Below, one piece after another: positions 1 through 11,040 of a stretch of 64,000 nt of DNA; position 1 is the first letter of the stretch, and the number at the start of each line of letters is the position of its first letter. The notes under the pieces were generated by a model that was given only the letters and a program-made list of their open reading frames with translations, had not been told where the DNA came from and made no database searches. The DNA is from Pinus tabuliformis. Taxonomy: Eukaryota > Streptophyta > Pinopsida > Pinales > Pinaceae. The stretch lies in assembly GCA_031772625.1 (NCBI GenBank), contig CM062815.1, forward strand, positions 914,220,979 to 914,284,978. Direction: 5' to 3'. Both the position numbers and the translations under genes were made by a program.

Positions 1-37
1 ACCTAATTTTCATAAACCTAATTATTTAATAATCTTT
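1..37. repeat. left part of local repeat, copy A (interrupted)
   Basis: AT-rich sequence that matches the start of a second copy at about 25325-25445 (the phrases acctaattttcataaacc and taattatttaataa occur in both). It is the left flank of the three-LTR array, and its last five bases (33-37, tcttt) are the target duplication. The repeat resumes at 9953. The left limit is outside the window. Confidence 0.75.
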
Positions 38-1493
38 TGTTGGAAATAATAGTGAGAGGGGGGGTGAATAAATATTATCAAATCAATATAACTTTTTCAT
101 TTCATACTCAGATTCATATACGCTACTTCGGTTAAGGGAACCTGCGTGCATACACAACTGTGATTAATGCAACTGGCGTATATCCAACAAACTTATGATT
201 CAGTTAGTTGATCTTTAATGAGTGCATCAAAACATTACTAACCATATAAACAGTAAACATGTGCAGTAAAACAGAACAGATCATCACACATAAGAAGCAC
301 ACATGAACACCATGATATAGGGTGGAAACCCAATGTGGGTGAAAACCACCTGCTGCAATCGTCTATATCTTCATTTTAATAAGAAACTTATTTTTACAAT
401 TTTGTACTAGCGCAGACTCATACCAGTACGCAGGCACCCACCTGCAGAAGGCTACAACCTTCTCTCATTCTCCAGCTACTACTGGAAGGGAGCTACAACC
501 CCCTAGCTCTTGTACTAGCCAATATGTTTACTAGGACGTAGGTGCTGGCCTACAGAAGGCTACAACCTTCTCTTTTCTTCCACGGACCACGTTTCATAAA
601 TTTTCAGATTGGATCCATCAATACAAAATAATCACCACTGCAATACAACCATCAACTCTGAGTCACCAATCAACTGAATCATTGAAACCCTGTGATAGTC
701 ACCAGAACACGGAGCAGAACCCAGAACTCTGCAACAACCACCAGAACCAACAACAACTTCAAATATCAAATCTCATAATGTGTACGCTACTTGGTTGTGT
801 CGAACCTGCGTGTATACGCACATTCACCAAAGGGAACCCGCATACAGATCTGAAAATAATTACTTATACCTTCACTACAATTTTCAACTTCAGATATACC
901 CAGAACATAAGATATAAAGAATAAGACATGCGTCAGTATTCAGATCTGAACTATTCACGATCATACCATATAATGATAATGCATTTTAGTCTTCATGATC
1001 CCAGTCCATCAACCTTCATCAACTGCATAGGTGCTTCCTTGGTTCAGATCACAAACCCATAACTAGCATGTTGGATCTCACACTTCATCAAATATTCATC
1101 ACTTGCACACTTCATTTGGCCTAATGATCTTCTTCTCCTTATATATGTTTAGGCCTCTCTTAATACCATGGTTCAAAACCATGTAGGACCAATACCTTAG
1201 ACCCAATACCTGGGGTCAATACCTCGGACCAAATACCAAAATACCATGGACCAAATACCACGGACCAAAACTTAGTTTTCCAACATGTACGCGCCTTTCC
1301 TTCTATGAAAGTGTGTGTATACATTATACGCGCCTTTGTATATAGTGAAACTACGTGTATATGTATCTTGGTATATAGTAAACTTGGGTATACCTTTCTT
1401 TCTTCATTCTGTGAGTCTGAACTGTGATCTGTCATCTGAGTGAGTTTCCATCAAGGACAACACTTGAGTCATACCTGTATCATAATGCCAACA
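38..1493 (-). repeat. copia LTR 1 (3' LTR of the array)
   Basis: 1456 bp, TGTTGG...CCAACA. On the minus strand a TATA-like box (CATATATAAGG) lies at 1137-1147, about 350 bp inside the LTR start. The LTR carries repeated short phrases of the type cctgcgtgtatacgc, for example near 148, 805 and 840. Short ORFs within it are not convincing genes. Confidence 0.9.
1137..1147 (-). promoter_or_regulatory. LTR TATA box
   Basis: CATATATAAGG on the minus strand, with the equivalent CTATATAAGG at 5364-5373 and 9591-9600 in the other two LTRs. The position is consistent with the U3 promoter of a minus-strand copia element. The call rests on sequence and place only. Confidence 0.5.
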
Positions 1494-1507
1494 ATCTCCC
1501 CCTTTGG
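1494..1507 (-). promoter_or_regulatory. polypurine tract next to LTR 1
   Basis: atctccccctttgg on plus reads as an A/G run (CCAAAGGGGGAGAT) on minus, directly beside the LTR as expected for the second-strand primer. The same sequence stands at 5699-5712 beside LTR 2. Further copies of the tract occur within the next 200 bp. Confidence 0.75.
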
Positions 1508-2266
1508 ACTTGATGGCAATAACCACACTAAGTCACTCTCCCCCTTTGACATCAAGGGCAAAGGGCGGACCAAGATATTTTCTCCTTTGATATACATTCT
1601 GTTGTCCATATTCCCCCTGAGTACTTGTTGAGTTTTCTGATCGAACTCCCCCTTTGTACATCCCAAGATGTACCAATCCATCCATGCTCCCCCTGAGCAC
1701 ATGCAGAGTCTACAAAAATATTTTTCAAAATAATAACATGACTCTACAACTCAACTAAGTGAGTATGACCTTCCTATCACCAATGACTCATACATACAAC
1801 AATCTCCCAACCATGTGAGGATACACCATTTTGACTCATCCACCAAGTGGGGATATACCAAATGTTTATACATGACTGAAATAGACATTATTACATCAAC
1901 CTTCCCATGCAAAGTGGGGATACAAGTTAGGTCTCTTCATGACCTTTACATCAATTGATATTCATAATAATGACCAACAACCTAAACAAGACCATGATAG
2001 TCATCAACAACTATCATATGATCTACAGCATAAGCATCTCTCATCAATATCAGCAACCTGTAACCTGCAATATCATTCTCTTGACCAACCAACTGTAAGT
2101 AGCAAGATGTATCATTTAGCTACTTAAGCATCATCACCAAAGACTTCTAACCATAATGCAAACAATGCATTATTTGAAGCATATGTTCCCCCTGAACCTG
2201 TGCCAATCAACACATACCATGCCCAAACTATGCAGCCTCCAACTCACGTATATACGCAACTTCTCT

Positions 2267-4200
2267 TTATAATATCCGTGTATGCAAAATGGAGTACTGA
2301 AGTTTTTCACCTTCAACTTCCTCTGGGTCTGTTATGTCTGCTAACTGAGTTATGCCACATTCTTCTGACAATAATTCTGTCTTCTTCAATACATGGGATT
2401 GGGATGATGTATGCTCCTTTTGCTTTGGTGTCCGAATTTTGCTCCTGCATTCCTTTACTTTATGTCCAAGCTTGTTACATGCATAACATCTTACATGTTT
2501 CATATTCCTTTTATTGCAATCAATAGCTTTGTGACCAAACATATTGCAAGCAAAACAATATCCCTTAAAGTACGTGGAATGTGATGATCTTTCTTGAACC
2601 ATTCTTCTTCTACATCTCGCTGCAACATGTCCAATATTGTGACATTCATAACATTCAACATTATTCATCGGAGGAAATAACCATCTATCACTTCCATTGT
2701 TAGGAGCAAAAGATTTTCTTTGAAGAATTTCTTTGCTTGGTTGTTGATGGGGTTGAGCTCTTATCTCCTTGTTGAGCATTTCAAATTTTGCATTAGAGTT
2801 TCTGGCCTCACCTTATGAGCTAGATTCACCATCAACAGATTCATAAAAACCAAGACTAGTTTTGATAGCAGGCGATCTTTGACTATTAAGAATATCATCC
2901 AAAATCTTAGTGCTATCTTGAAATCGTAACAATTTATCCTTTTCTTCTAATTTTCCTTTCAATATATTTACCTCAACCTGGTGTTGTTCTTCCTTTTCCA
3001 GATATTGTTTCCTTATGTTTTCTTTAGCTTTTCTTAATTTTTCCACTTGTTGCCTTAATTCAAGCACTTCACGTTCTTGTTCTTCAAGAACTTCTTCATT
3101 CTACTTCTTTGTTTCTTCAAGATCTTCTTTTAGAGAGAGGATCTTAGATTCAAGTCTCTAAATTGTTATGCCATGATCTTTTACTACATCCTGTAGCTGC
3201 TCCCTTACTGTGGTTACTGTCTCCAACTCATCTTTTAATCTGGTAACTTGTTCTGTTTTTACATCCTTATTTTCATATGCCATGAGAAGTTTAATTTCTT
3301 GATTATCTTCATCACTATTGAACATGCCATCACTATCATCATGAGTATAGTAACTCCGATTACCTTCTTTAGATTTCTCTCCTTTGTTATGAGGACATCT
3401 AGTAGCGTAATGACCAACTCTTCCACAAGAAAAACATTTGAAAAGTAGCTTACCTTTGAACCTTCTAGAACCCCGTTGAAGCCTCCTGACAAAATTTACC
3501 TCATATTCATCTTCTGAAACGTATCCTGATTCATTGAGTTTTTCTTTCCCCTTTGAGGATGCTTTAAATGCGGCTTTGGATTCTCTCATGTTTGATGGTC
3601 CTCTTTGTCTCATCTCAAAAGCCGTTAGGATTCCATGAAGTTGTGTCATAGTGATATTATGCAAATCCTATTTTTATTTTATGGCAGACACTTTGGGTTC
3701 AAATTTATTAGATAAGGATCTCAAAACTTTCTCAACTAAGATTTCTTAATTTCTTCACCCAGATTCTTCATACAATTGACAACCTCATCCATACGCAGGA
3801 ACTAACTAGCTATGCTTTCATTACTACGCATCTTAAGAGTTTCATACTGAATTCTGAGAGTTTGAAGCTTAACACGTTTTACTCGAGAGTCTCCTTCGTA
3901 GCTTAGAATGATTTTGTCCCATATTTCCTTGGCTGTTTTGAGCTGCATGATCTTGATAAACTCTAATTGTGACAGACTTCCCAATAAAACATTAACAACT
4001 TTGGCATTGGTTTCATATTGCTTTATGCCTGTCGTATCTATAGGAATTATTGATGGAAATGCATATCCTCCTTCCACAATCTCCCAGACATTTTTTCCTT
4101 TAGATTGAAGATATGTTGTGGTTCTTATCTTCCAGTAAGAAAAATTGCTCCCATCAAGGATTGGCAGTCTGATGGATCCCTCTCTTTCTTGATTACCCAT
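2267..4200 (-). CDS. copia gag region, unit 1 (fossil)
   Basis: Retrotransposon capsid-type protein region read on minus. From about 4200 to 3800 it shows a copia gag N-terminus (MGNQEREGSIRLP, then SYWKIRTTTYLQSKGKNVW and EIWDKI, the UBN2-type core). A CCHC zinc knuckle (CFSCGRVGHYATRC) follows near 3420, then a Lys/Glu-rich coiled coil near 2815-3065, and then three more knuckles between 2430 and 2660 (CYECHNIGHVAARC, CFACNMFGHKAIDC, CYACNKLGHKVKEC). Four knuckles is more than the usual one or two in copia gag. No downstream protease, integrase or reverse transcriptase was found before the polypurine tract. The region is broken at several places. Family is copia with high confidence; lineage not assigned. 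Confidence 0.85.
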
Positions 4201-4246
4201 GATGATGGATATTGCTTCAAGTGATCAAGCTTCTTCCTAAGGACCT

Positions 4247-4258
4247 GCTCTGAAACCA
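4247..4258 (-). promoter_or_regulatory. primer binding site, unit 1
   Basis: Reads TGGTTTCAGAGC on minus, two bases from the LTR end. It differs by one base from TGGTATCAGAGC, the usual plant copia primer site complementary to initiator tRNA-Met. This fixes the minus orientation of the array. Confidence 0.8.
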
Positions 4259-4260
4259 AT

Positions 4261-5698
4261 TGTTGGAAATAATACTGAAGGGGGGGGGGGGTGAATCAAT
4301 ATTATCAAATCAATATAAGTTTTTCGTTTCATACTCAGATTCATATACGCTACTTCAGTTAATGGAACCCACGTGCATACGCAACTGTGATTAATGCAAC
4401 TAGCGTATATCCATCAAACTTATGATTCAGTTAGTTGATCTTTAATGAGTGCATCAGAACATTATTAACCATATAAACAGTAAACATGTGTAGTAAAACA
4501 AAACAGATCATCACACATAAGAAGCACACATGAACACCATGATATAAGGTGGAAACCAAATGTGGGTGAAAACCACCTCCTGCAATCATCTCTATCTTTC
4601 TTTTAATAAGAAACTTCTTTTTACAATTTTGTACTGGCGCAGACTCATACCAGTATGCAGGCACCCACCTACAGAAGGCTACAACCTTCTCTCGTTCTCC
4701 CGCTACTACTGGAAGGAAGCTACAACCCCCTAGCTCTTGTACTAGCCAATATGTTTACTAGTACGTAAGCGATAGACTACAGAAGGCTATGACCTTCTCC
4801 TTTCTTCCATAGACCACGTTTCATAAATTTTCAGACTAGATCCATCAATACAAAATAATCAGCACTGCAATACAACCATCAACTCTGAGTCACCAATCAA
4901 CTGAATCATTGACACCCTTTCATAGTCTCCAGAACACAGAGCAGAGCCCAGAACTCTGCAAAAGACACCAGAACCAACAACAACTTCAAATATCAAATCT
5001 CATAATGTATATGCTACTTCGCTGTGTCGAACCTGCGTGTATACGCACTTTCACCAAAGGGAACCCGCGTACAGATATGAAAATAATTACTTATACCTTC
5101 ACTGCAATTTTCAACTTCAGATATACCCAGAACATAAGATATAAAGAATAATACATGCGTCAGTATTCAGTTATGAACTATTCACGACCATACCATATAA
5201 TGATAATGCATTTTAGTCTTCATGATCCCGGTCCATCAACCTTCATCAACCGCATAGGTGCTTCCTTGGTTTAGATCACAAACCCATAACCAGCATGCTA
5301 GATCTCACACTTCATCAGATATTCATCACTTGCACACTTCATGTGGCCTAATGATCTTCTTCTCCTTATATAGGTTTAGGTCTCTCTCAATACCATGGTT
5401 CAAAACCACGTAGGACCAATACCTTGGACCCAATACCTGGGGTCAATACCTCGGACCAAATACCACGAACCAAAACTTAGTTTTCCGACATGTACGCACC
5501 TTTCCTTCTGTGAAAGTGTGTGTGTACATTATACGCGCCTTTGTATAAGGTGAACCTGCGTGTATACGCGACTTAGTATATAGTGAACCTGCGTATACCT
5601 TTCTTTCTTCATTCTGTGAGTCTGAACTGTGATCTGTCATCTAAGTGAGTTTCCATCAAGGACAACACTTGAGTCATACCTGTATCATAATGCCAACA
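4261..5698 (-). repeat. copia LTR 2 (shared middle LTR of the array)
   Basis: 1438 bp, TGTTGG...CCAACA, about 18 bp shorter than the outer two LTRs because of a copy difference in a short ataccatggaccaa repeat near 5460. It serves as the 5' LTR of the left unit and the 3' LTR of the right unit. Confidence 0.9.
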
Positions 5699-6535
5699 AT
5701 CTCCCCCTTTGGACTTGACGGAAACAACCACACCAAGTCACTCTCCCCCTTTGACATCAAGGGCAAAGGGCGGACCAAGATATTTTCTCCCTTGATATAC
5801 ATTTTGCTGTCCATACTCCCCCTTAGTGCTTGTTGAATTCTCTAATCGAACTCCCCCTTTTTACATGCCAAGATGTACCAATCTGTCCATGCTCCCCATG
5901 AGCACATGCAGAGTCTGCAAAAATATTTTCCAAAAGAATAATATGACTTTACAACTCAACTAAGTGAGTATGACCTTCCTATCACCAATGACTCATACAT
6001 ACAACAATCTCCCAACCATGTGGGGATACACCATTTTGACTCATCCACCAAGTGGGGATATACCAAACGTTTATACATGACTGAAATAGACATTATTACA
6101 TCAACCTTCCCATGCAAAGTGGGAATACAAGTTAGGTCTTTTCATGACCTTTACGTCAATTGATATTCATAATAATGACCAACAACCTAAACAAGACCAT
6201 GATAGTCATGAGCAACTATCATATGATCTGCACCATAAGCATCTCTCATCAATATCAACAACCTGTAACCTGAAATATCATTCTCTTGACCAACCAACAG
6301 TAAGTAGCAAGATGTATCATTTAGCTACTTAAGCATCATCATGAAAGACTTCTAACCATAATGCAAACAATGCATTATTCGAAGCATATGCTCCCCCTGA
6401 ACCTGTGCCAATCAACACATACCATGACCGAACTATATCAAACTTCTCTTCCTAAGTCTGTCCTGCTGCTTTTTCTTCAAAACACCATATACGCGACTAT
6501 GCAGCTTCCAACTCGTGTATATATGCGACTTCTCT

Positions 6536-8455
6536 TTATAATATCTGCGTATGAAAAATGGAGTACTGAAGTTTTTCACCTTCAGCTTCCTCTGGGTCTG
6601 TTATGTCTGCTAACTGAGTAATGCCACATTCTTCTGGCAATAATTCTGTCTTCTTCAATACCTGGGATTGGGATGATGTATGCTCCTTTACTTTATGTCC
6701 AAGCTTGTTACATGCATAACATCTTACATCTTTCATATTCCTTTTATTACAATCAATAGCTTTGTGACCAAACATATTGCAAGCAAAAAAATATCCCTTA
6801 AAGTACGTGGAACGTGATGATATCTCTTGAACCAATATTCTTTTGCATCTGGCTGCAACATGTCCAATATTGTGACATTCATAACATTCAACATTATTCA
6901 TCGGAGGAAATAACCGTCTATCACTTCCATTGTTAGGAGCAAAAGATTTTCTTTGAAGAATTTCTTTCCTTGGTTGTTGATGGGGTTGAGCTCTTATCTC
7001 CTTGTTGAGCATTTTAGATTTTGCATTAGAGTTTCTTGCCTCACCTTGTGAGCTAGATTCACCTTCAACAAATTCATAAAAACCAAGACTAGTTTTCATA
7101 GCAGGTGATCTTTGACTATTAAGAATATCATCCAAAATCTTAGTGCTATCTTGAAATCATAACAATTTATCCTTTTCTTATAATTTGCCTTTCAAGATAT
7201 TTACCTCAACCTGGTGTTGTTCTTCCTTTTCCAGATATTGTTTCCTTATGTTTTCTTCAGCTTTTCTTCCTTTTTCCACTTGTTGCCTTAATTCAAGCAC
7301 TTCATGTTCTTGCTCTTCAATAGCTTCTTCATTTTGCTTCTTTGTTTCTTTAAGATCTTCTTTTAGAGAGAGGATCTTAGATTCATGTATCTGTATTTTT
7401 ATGCTCTGATCTTTTACTACATCTTGCAACCGCTCCCTTACTTTGGTTACTATCTCTAGCTCATTTTTTAATCTGGTAACTTCTTATGTTTCTACATCCT
7501 TATTTTCATATGCCATGAGAAGTTTAATTGCTTGATTATCTTCATCACTATTGGACAAGCCATCACTATCATCATGAGTATAGTAACTCCGACTACCTTC
7601 TTCACATTTCTTTCCTTTGTTATGAGGGCATCTAGCAGCTTAATGACCAACTCTTCCACAAGAAAAACATTTGAAAGGTAGCTTACCTTTGAACCTTCCA
7701 GAACCCCATTGAAGCCTCCTGACAAAATTTACCTCATATTCATCTTCTGAAACGTATCATGGTTCATTGAGTTTTTCTTTTCCCTTTGTGGATGCTTTAA
7801 ATGCGGCTTCTCTCATGTCTGATGGTCCTCCTTGTCTCATCTCAAAAGCCGTTAGGATTCCATGAAGCCGAGTCATAGTGATATTCTGCAAATCCTCTTT
7901 TTCTTCTATGGCAGACACTTTGGGTTCAAATTTATTAGATAAGGATCTCAAAACTTTCTCAACTAAGACTTCTTCCTTAATTTCTTCACCCAGATTCTTC
8001 ATACAATTGACAACCTCATCCATACGCAGGAAGTAACTAGCTATGCTTTCATTACTACACATCTTAAGAGTTTCACACTGAATTCTGAGAGTTTGAAGCT
8101 TAGCATATTTTACCTGAGAGTATCCTTCGTATCTCATAACGATTTTGTCCCATATTTCCTTGGTTGTTTTGAGCTGCATGATCTTGACAAACTCTGATTG
8201 TGACAGACTTCCCAATAAAACATTAACAACTTTGGCATTGATTTCATATTGCTTTCTGCCTGCCGCATCTGTAGGAATTGTTGATGGAAATGCATATCCT
8301 CCTTCCACAATCTCCCAGACATTTTTTCTTTTAGATTGAAGATATGCTGTGGTTCTTATCTTCCAGTAAGCAAAATTGCTCCCATTAAAGATTGACGGAC
8401 TGATGGATCCCTCTCTTTCTTGATTACCCATGATGATGGATCTTCCTTCAAACAA
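6536..8455 (-). CDS. copia gag region, unit 2 (fossil)
   Basis: Second copy of the gag region, same layout as unit 1. The UBN2-type core near 7757-8455 is the better preserved one (MGNQEREGSISPS, then AYWKIRTTAYLQSKRKNVW, EIWDKIVMRYEG, and EEVLVEKVLRSLSNKFEPK). A coiled coil is near 7178-7429, and knuckles CYECHNIGHVAARC and CYACNKLGHKVKE lie between 6700 and 6900. As in unit 1, no pol domains follow. Several breaks. The near-identical layout supports duplication of one element rather than two independent insertions. Confidence 0.85.
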
Positions 8456-8477
8456 TCAAGATTCTTCTGAAGGACCT

Positions 8478-8489
8478 GCTCTGAAACCA
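8478..8489 (-). promoter_or_regulatory. primer binding site, unit 2
   Basis: TGGTTTCAGAGC on minus, beside LTR 3, identical to the site of unit 1. It fits initiator tRNA-Met priming with one mismatch. Confidence 0.8.
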
Positions 8490-8491
8490 AT

Positions 8492-9947
8492 TGTTGGAAA
8501 TAATAATGAGAGGGGGGATGAATCAGTATTATCAAATCAATATAACTTTTTGATTTCATACTCAGATTCATATATGCTACTTCAATTAAGGGAACCCGCG
8601 TGCATACGCAACTGTGATTAATGCAACTAGCGTATATCCAACAAACTTATGATTCAGTCAGTTGATCTTTAATGAGTGCATCAGAACATTATTAACCATA
8701 TAAATAGTAAACATGTGCAGTAAAACAAAACAGATCATCACACATAAGAAGCACACATGAACACCATGATATAAGGTGGAAACCCAATGTGGGTGAAAAC
8801 CACCTGCTGCAATTGTCTCTATCTTCCTTTTAATAAGAAACTTCCTTTTACAATTTTGTACTGGCGCAGACTCACACCATTACGCAGGCACCCACCTACA
8901 GAAGGCTACAAAATTCTCTCATTCTCCAGCTACTACTGGAAGGGAGCTACAACCCTATAGCTCTTGTACTAGCCAATATGTTTATTAGTACGTAGGTGCT
9001 GGCCTACAAAAGGCTATGACCTTCTCTTTTCTTCCACGGACCACATTTCATAAATTTTTAGACTGGATCCATGAATACAAAATAATCACCACTGCAATAC
9101 AACCATCAACTCTGAGTCACCAATCAATTGAATCACTAAAACCCTGTCATAGTCACTAGAACACAGAGCAAAGCCTAGAACTCTGCAACAACCACCAGAA
9201 ACAACAACAACTTCAAATATCAAATCTCATAATGTATATGCTACTTGGTTGTGTCGAACCTGCGTGTATATGCACTTTCACCAAAGGGAACCCGCATACA
9301 GATCTGAAAATAATTACTTATACCTTCATTGCAATTTTCAACTTCAGATATACCCAGAACACAAGATATAAAGAATAAGACATGCGTTAGTATTCAGATC
9401 TGAACTATTCTTGTTCATACCATATAATGATAATGCATTTTAGCCTTCATGATCCTGGTCCATCAACCTTCATCAACCGCATAGGTGCTTCCTTGGTTCA
9501 GATCACAAACCCATAACCAGCATGTTAGATCTCACACTTCATCAGATATTGATCACTTGCACACTTCATTTGGCCTAATGATCTTCTTCTCCTTATATAG
9601 TTTTAGGCCTCTCTCAATACCATGGTTCAAAACCACGTAGGACTAATACCTTGGACCCAACACCTGGGGTCAATACCTCGGACAAAATACCAAAATACCA
9701 TGGACCAAATACCACGAACCAAAACTTAGTTTTTCGACATGTACGTGCCTTTCCTTCTGCGAAAGTGTGTGTGTACGTTATACGTGCCTTTGTATATAAT
9801 GAACCTACGTGTATACGTGACTTGGTATATAGCAAACCTACGTATACCTTTCTTTCTTCATTCTGTGAGTCTGAACTGTGATCTATCATCTGAGTGAGTT
9901 GCCATCAAGGACAACACTTGAGTCATACCTGTATCATAATGCCAACA
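8492..9947 (-). repeat. copia LTR 3 (5' LTR of the array)
   Basis: 1456 bp, TGTTGG...CCAACA, followed by the right target duplication tcttt (9948-9952). It is equal in length to LTR 1, which fits LTR 1 and LTR 3 being the original pair. Confidence 0.9.
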
Positions 9948-10197
9948 TCTTTCACAAAATGTAGTTGACATCAGTAATCTTCAGTGTGGCTTAAATATAT
10001 TATTTGAAACAAAAATCTTTATTGTGTTTTGCATAGATCTTACAAGAAAAATAGAATAGGAACAAAAAAATATGAAAGGCAGATTGAGAAAGAAGTTAGT
10101 TAATATATTTTACACTAAAAAAATAAAAATAGAAATTGAGGTTTCACACTTTAAATAATTGAAGTTTTGTAAAGTATGATATTTTTGTTTCGGGGAA
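9948..10197. repeat. middle part of local repeat, copy A
   Basis: The target duplication (9948-9952) is followed by about 245 bp matching copy B at about 25443-25670 (shared phrases tggcttaaatatattattt, gacagattgagaaag, gaggtttcacactttaaat, agtatgatattttt). Non-coding. Confidence 0.8.
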
Positions 10198-11029
10198 TGT
10201 ATTGATGGTGCTAGACCTACCAACATTCAGGGGATCTCCCTGGTATGAAGTCCCAACTAGACCTCACACCGTTTGGTGTAGCAGTCCCATCTGGTACAAT
10301 GGCCCGGTTGCCAATATCTTAAAGATATGCCTTAGCTCTTGCTTGTTAGCACGTGAGAGTGGTTTCTTTTTCTTCGGTCAACGAGGTTCACGTACCTAGT
10401 GAGTGCTTAGTGCCACTTGCGTCAAAGTTCTCTCACTGTAGAGGGAGAGGGTAGAAGTGAGTCTCAGGTTGAAAGAAAATAGTCCCAACTCTGCTAAAGG
10501 CACACATCACAGTAGGGCATGCGCGGCTTCCGGCAGAGTAGTCCACATGGATGCGTCAGTCACAAACACAAGGTGAACAAATAGCACATACAACACCCAG
10601 CTGAATAGTCCACATGAGTGCGATGGCCGTTATAACAAGTTTACAAGAATGAATCTGTCGAGTCTTCAACGGGATAGCCCACATAGGCGAGACATAGATA
10701 ACAACTGATACAACACATTTCCAATACCATATGTACTAAAACAACCAATGTAATTCAACTATCTTAATATAGGTTAAAACAACATGCATTACAACCGTCC
10801 AAAGAATAGTCTTACAAACGAATACAATACATGTGTGAAAACGTGCTGGCCTGTTAACAGGCTTATGAATTAAGTGAAAGTTCCAAGACATATCCATACA
10901 CCATTACATCACTAACCCCGATAGCGGGGCGTTGGAGCCATAACTCACTCCTCAAAGAAAAGACTACAGACTCTCAAGATTATATGGGAGGAGCCAAGGT
11001 GAAAGTCTTTTGCATGTACAAATGAGGGG

Positions 11030-11040
11030 TATATATATAG
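11030..11040 (-). promoter_or_regulatory. giant-LTR TATA box
   Basis: CTATATATATA on minus, with the counterpart GGCTATATACC at 17807-17816 in the other LTR. Conservation in both LTRs supports a promoter role; the transcription start is not shown by sequence. Confidence 0.45.

Larger units (their letters stand above)
38..9947 (-). mobile_element. three-LTR copia array, gag-only (TR-GAG type)
   Basis: Three direct LTR copies (38-1493, 4261-5698, 8492-9947) separate two interiors (1494-4260, 5699-8491). Each LTR starts TGTTGG and ends CCAACA. The whole block is flanked by one 5-bp duplication, tcttt, at 33-37 and 9948-9952, so it behaves as a single insertion that later became a tandem, most simply by unequal recombination between LTRs. 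Orientation is minus: primer sites lie left of the second and third LTRs, and polypurine tracts lie right of the first and second. Each interior holds a copia gag with zinc knuckles and a coiled coil; no protease, integrase or reverse transcriptase was seen. The coding part of each unit carries several breaks. LTR1 and LTR3 differ by about 5% over the first 340 bp by eye, so it is of moderate age. Such gag-only elements are known in plants as TR-GAGs; that name is an inference from structure. Confidence 0.92.

Noticed and set aside
10202-10399. Short plus ORFs at the left end of the giant LTR
   Set aside because: The corresponding ORF in the right LTR (16900-17106) differs in start and length, and the LTR is read on minus; these are chance frames.
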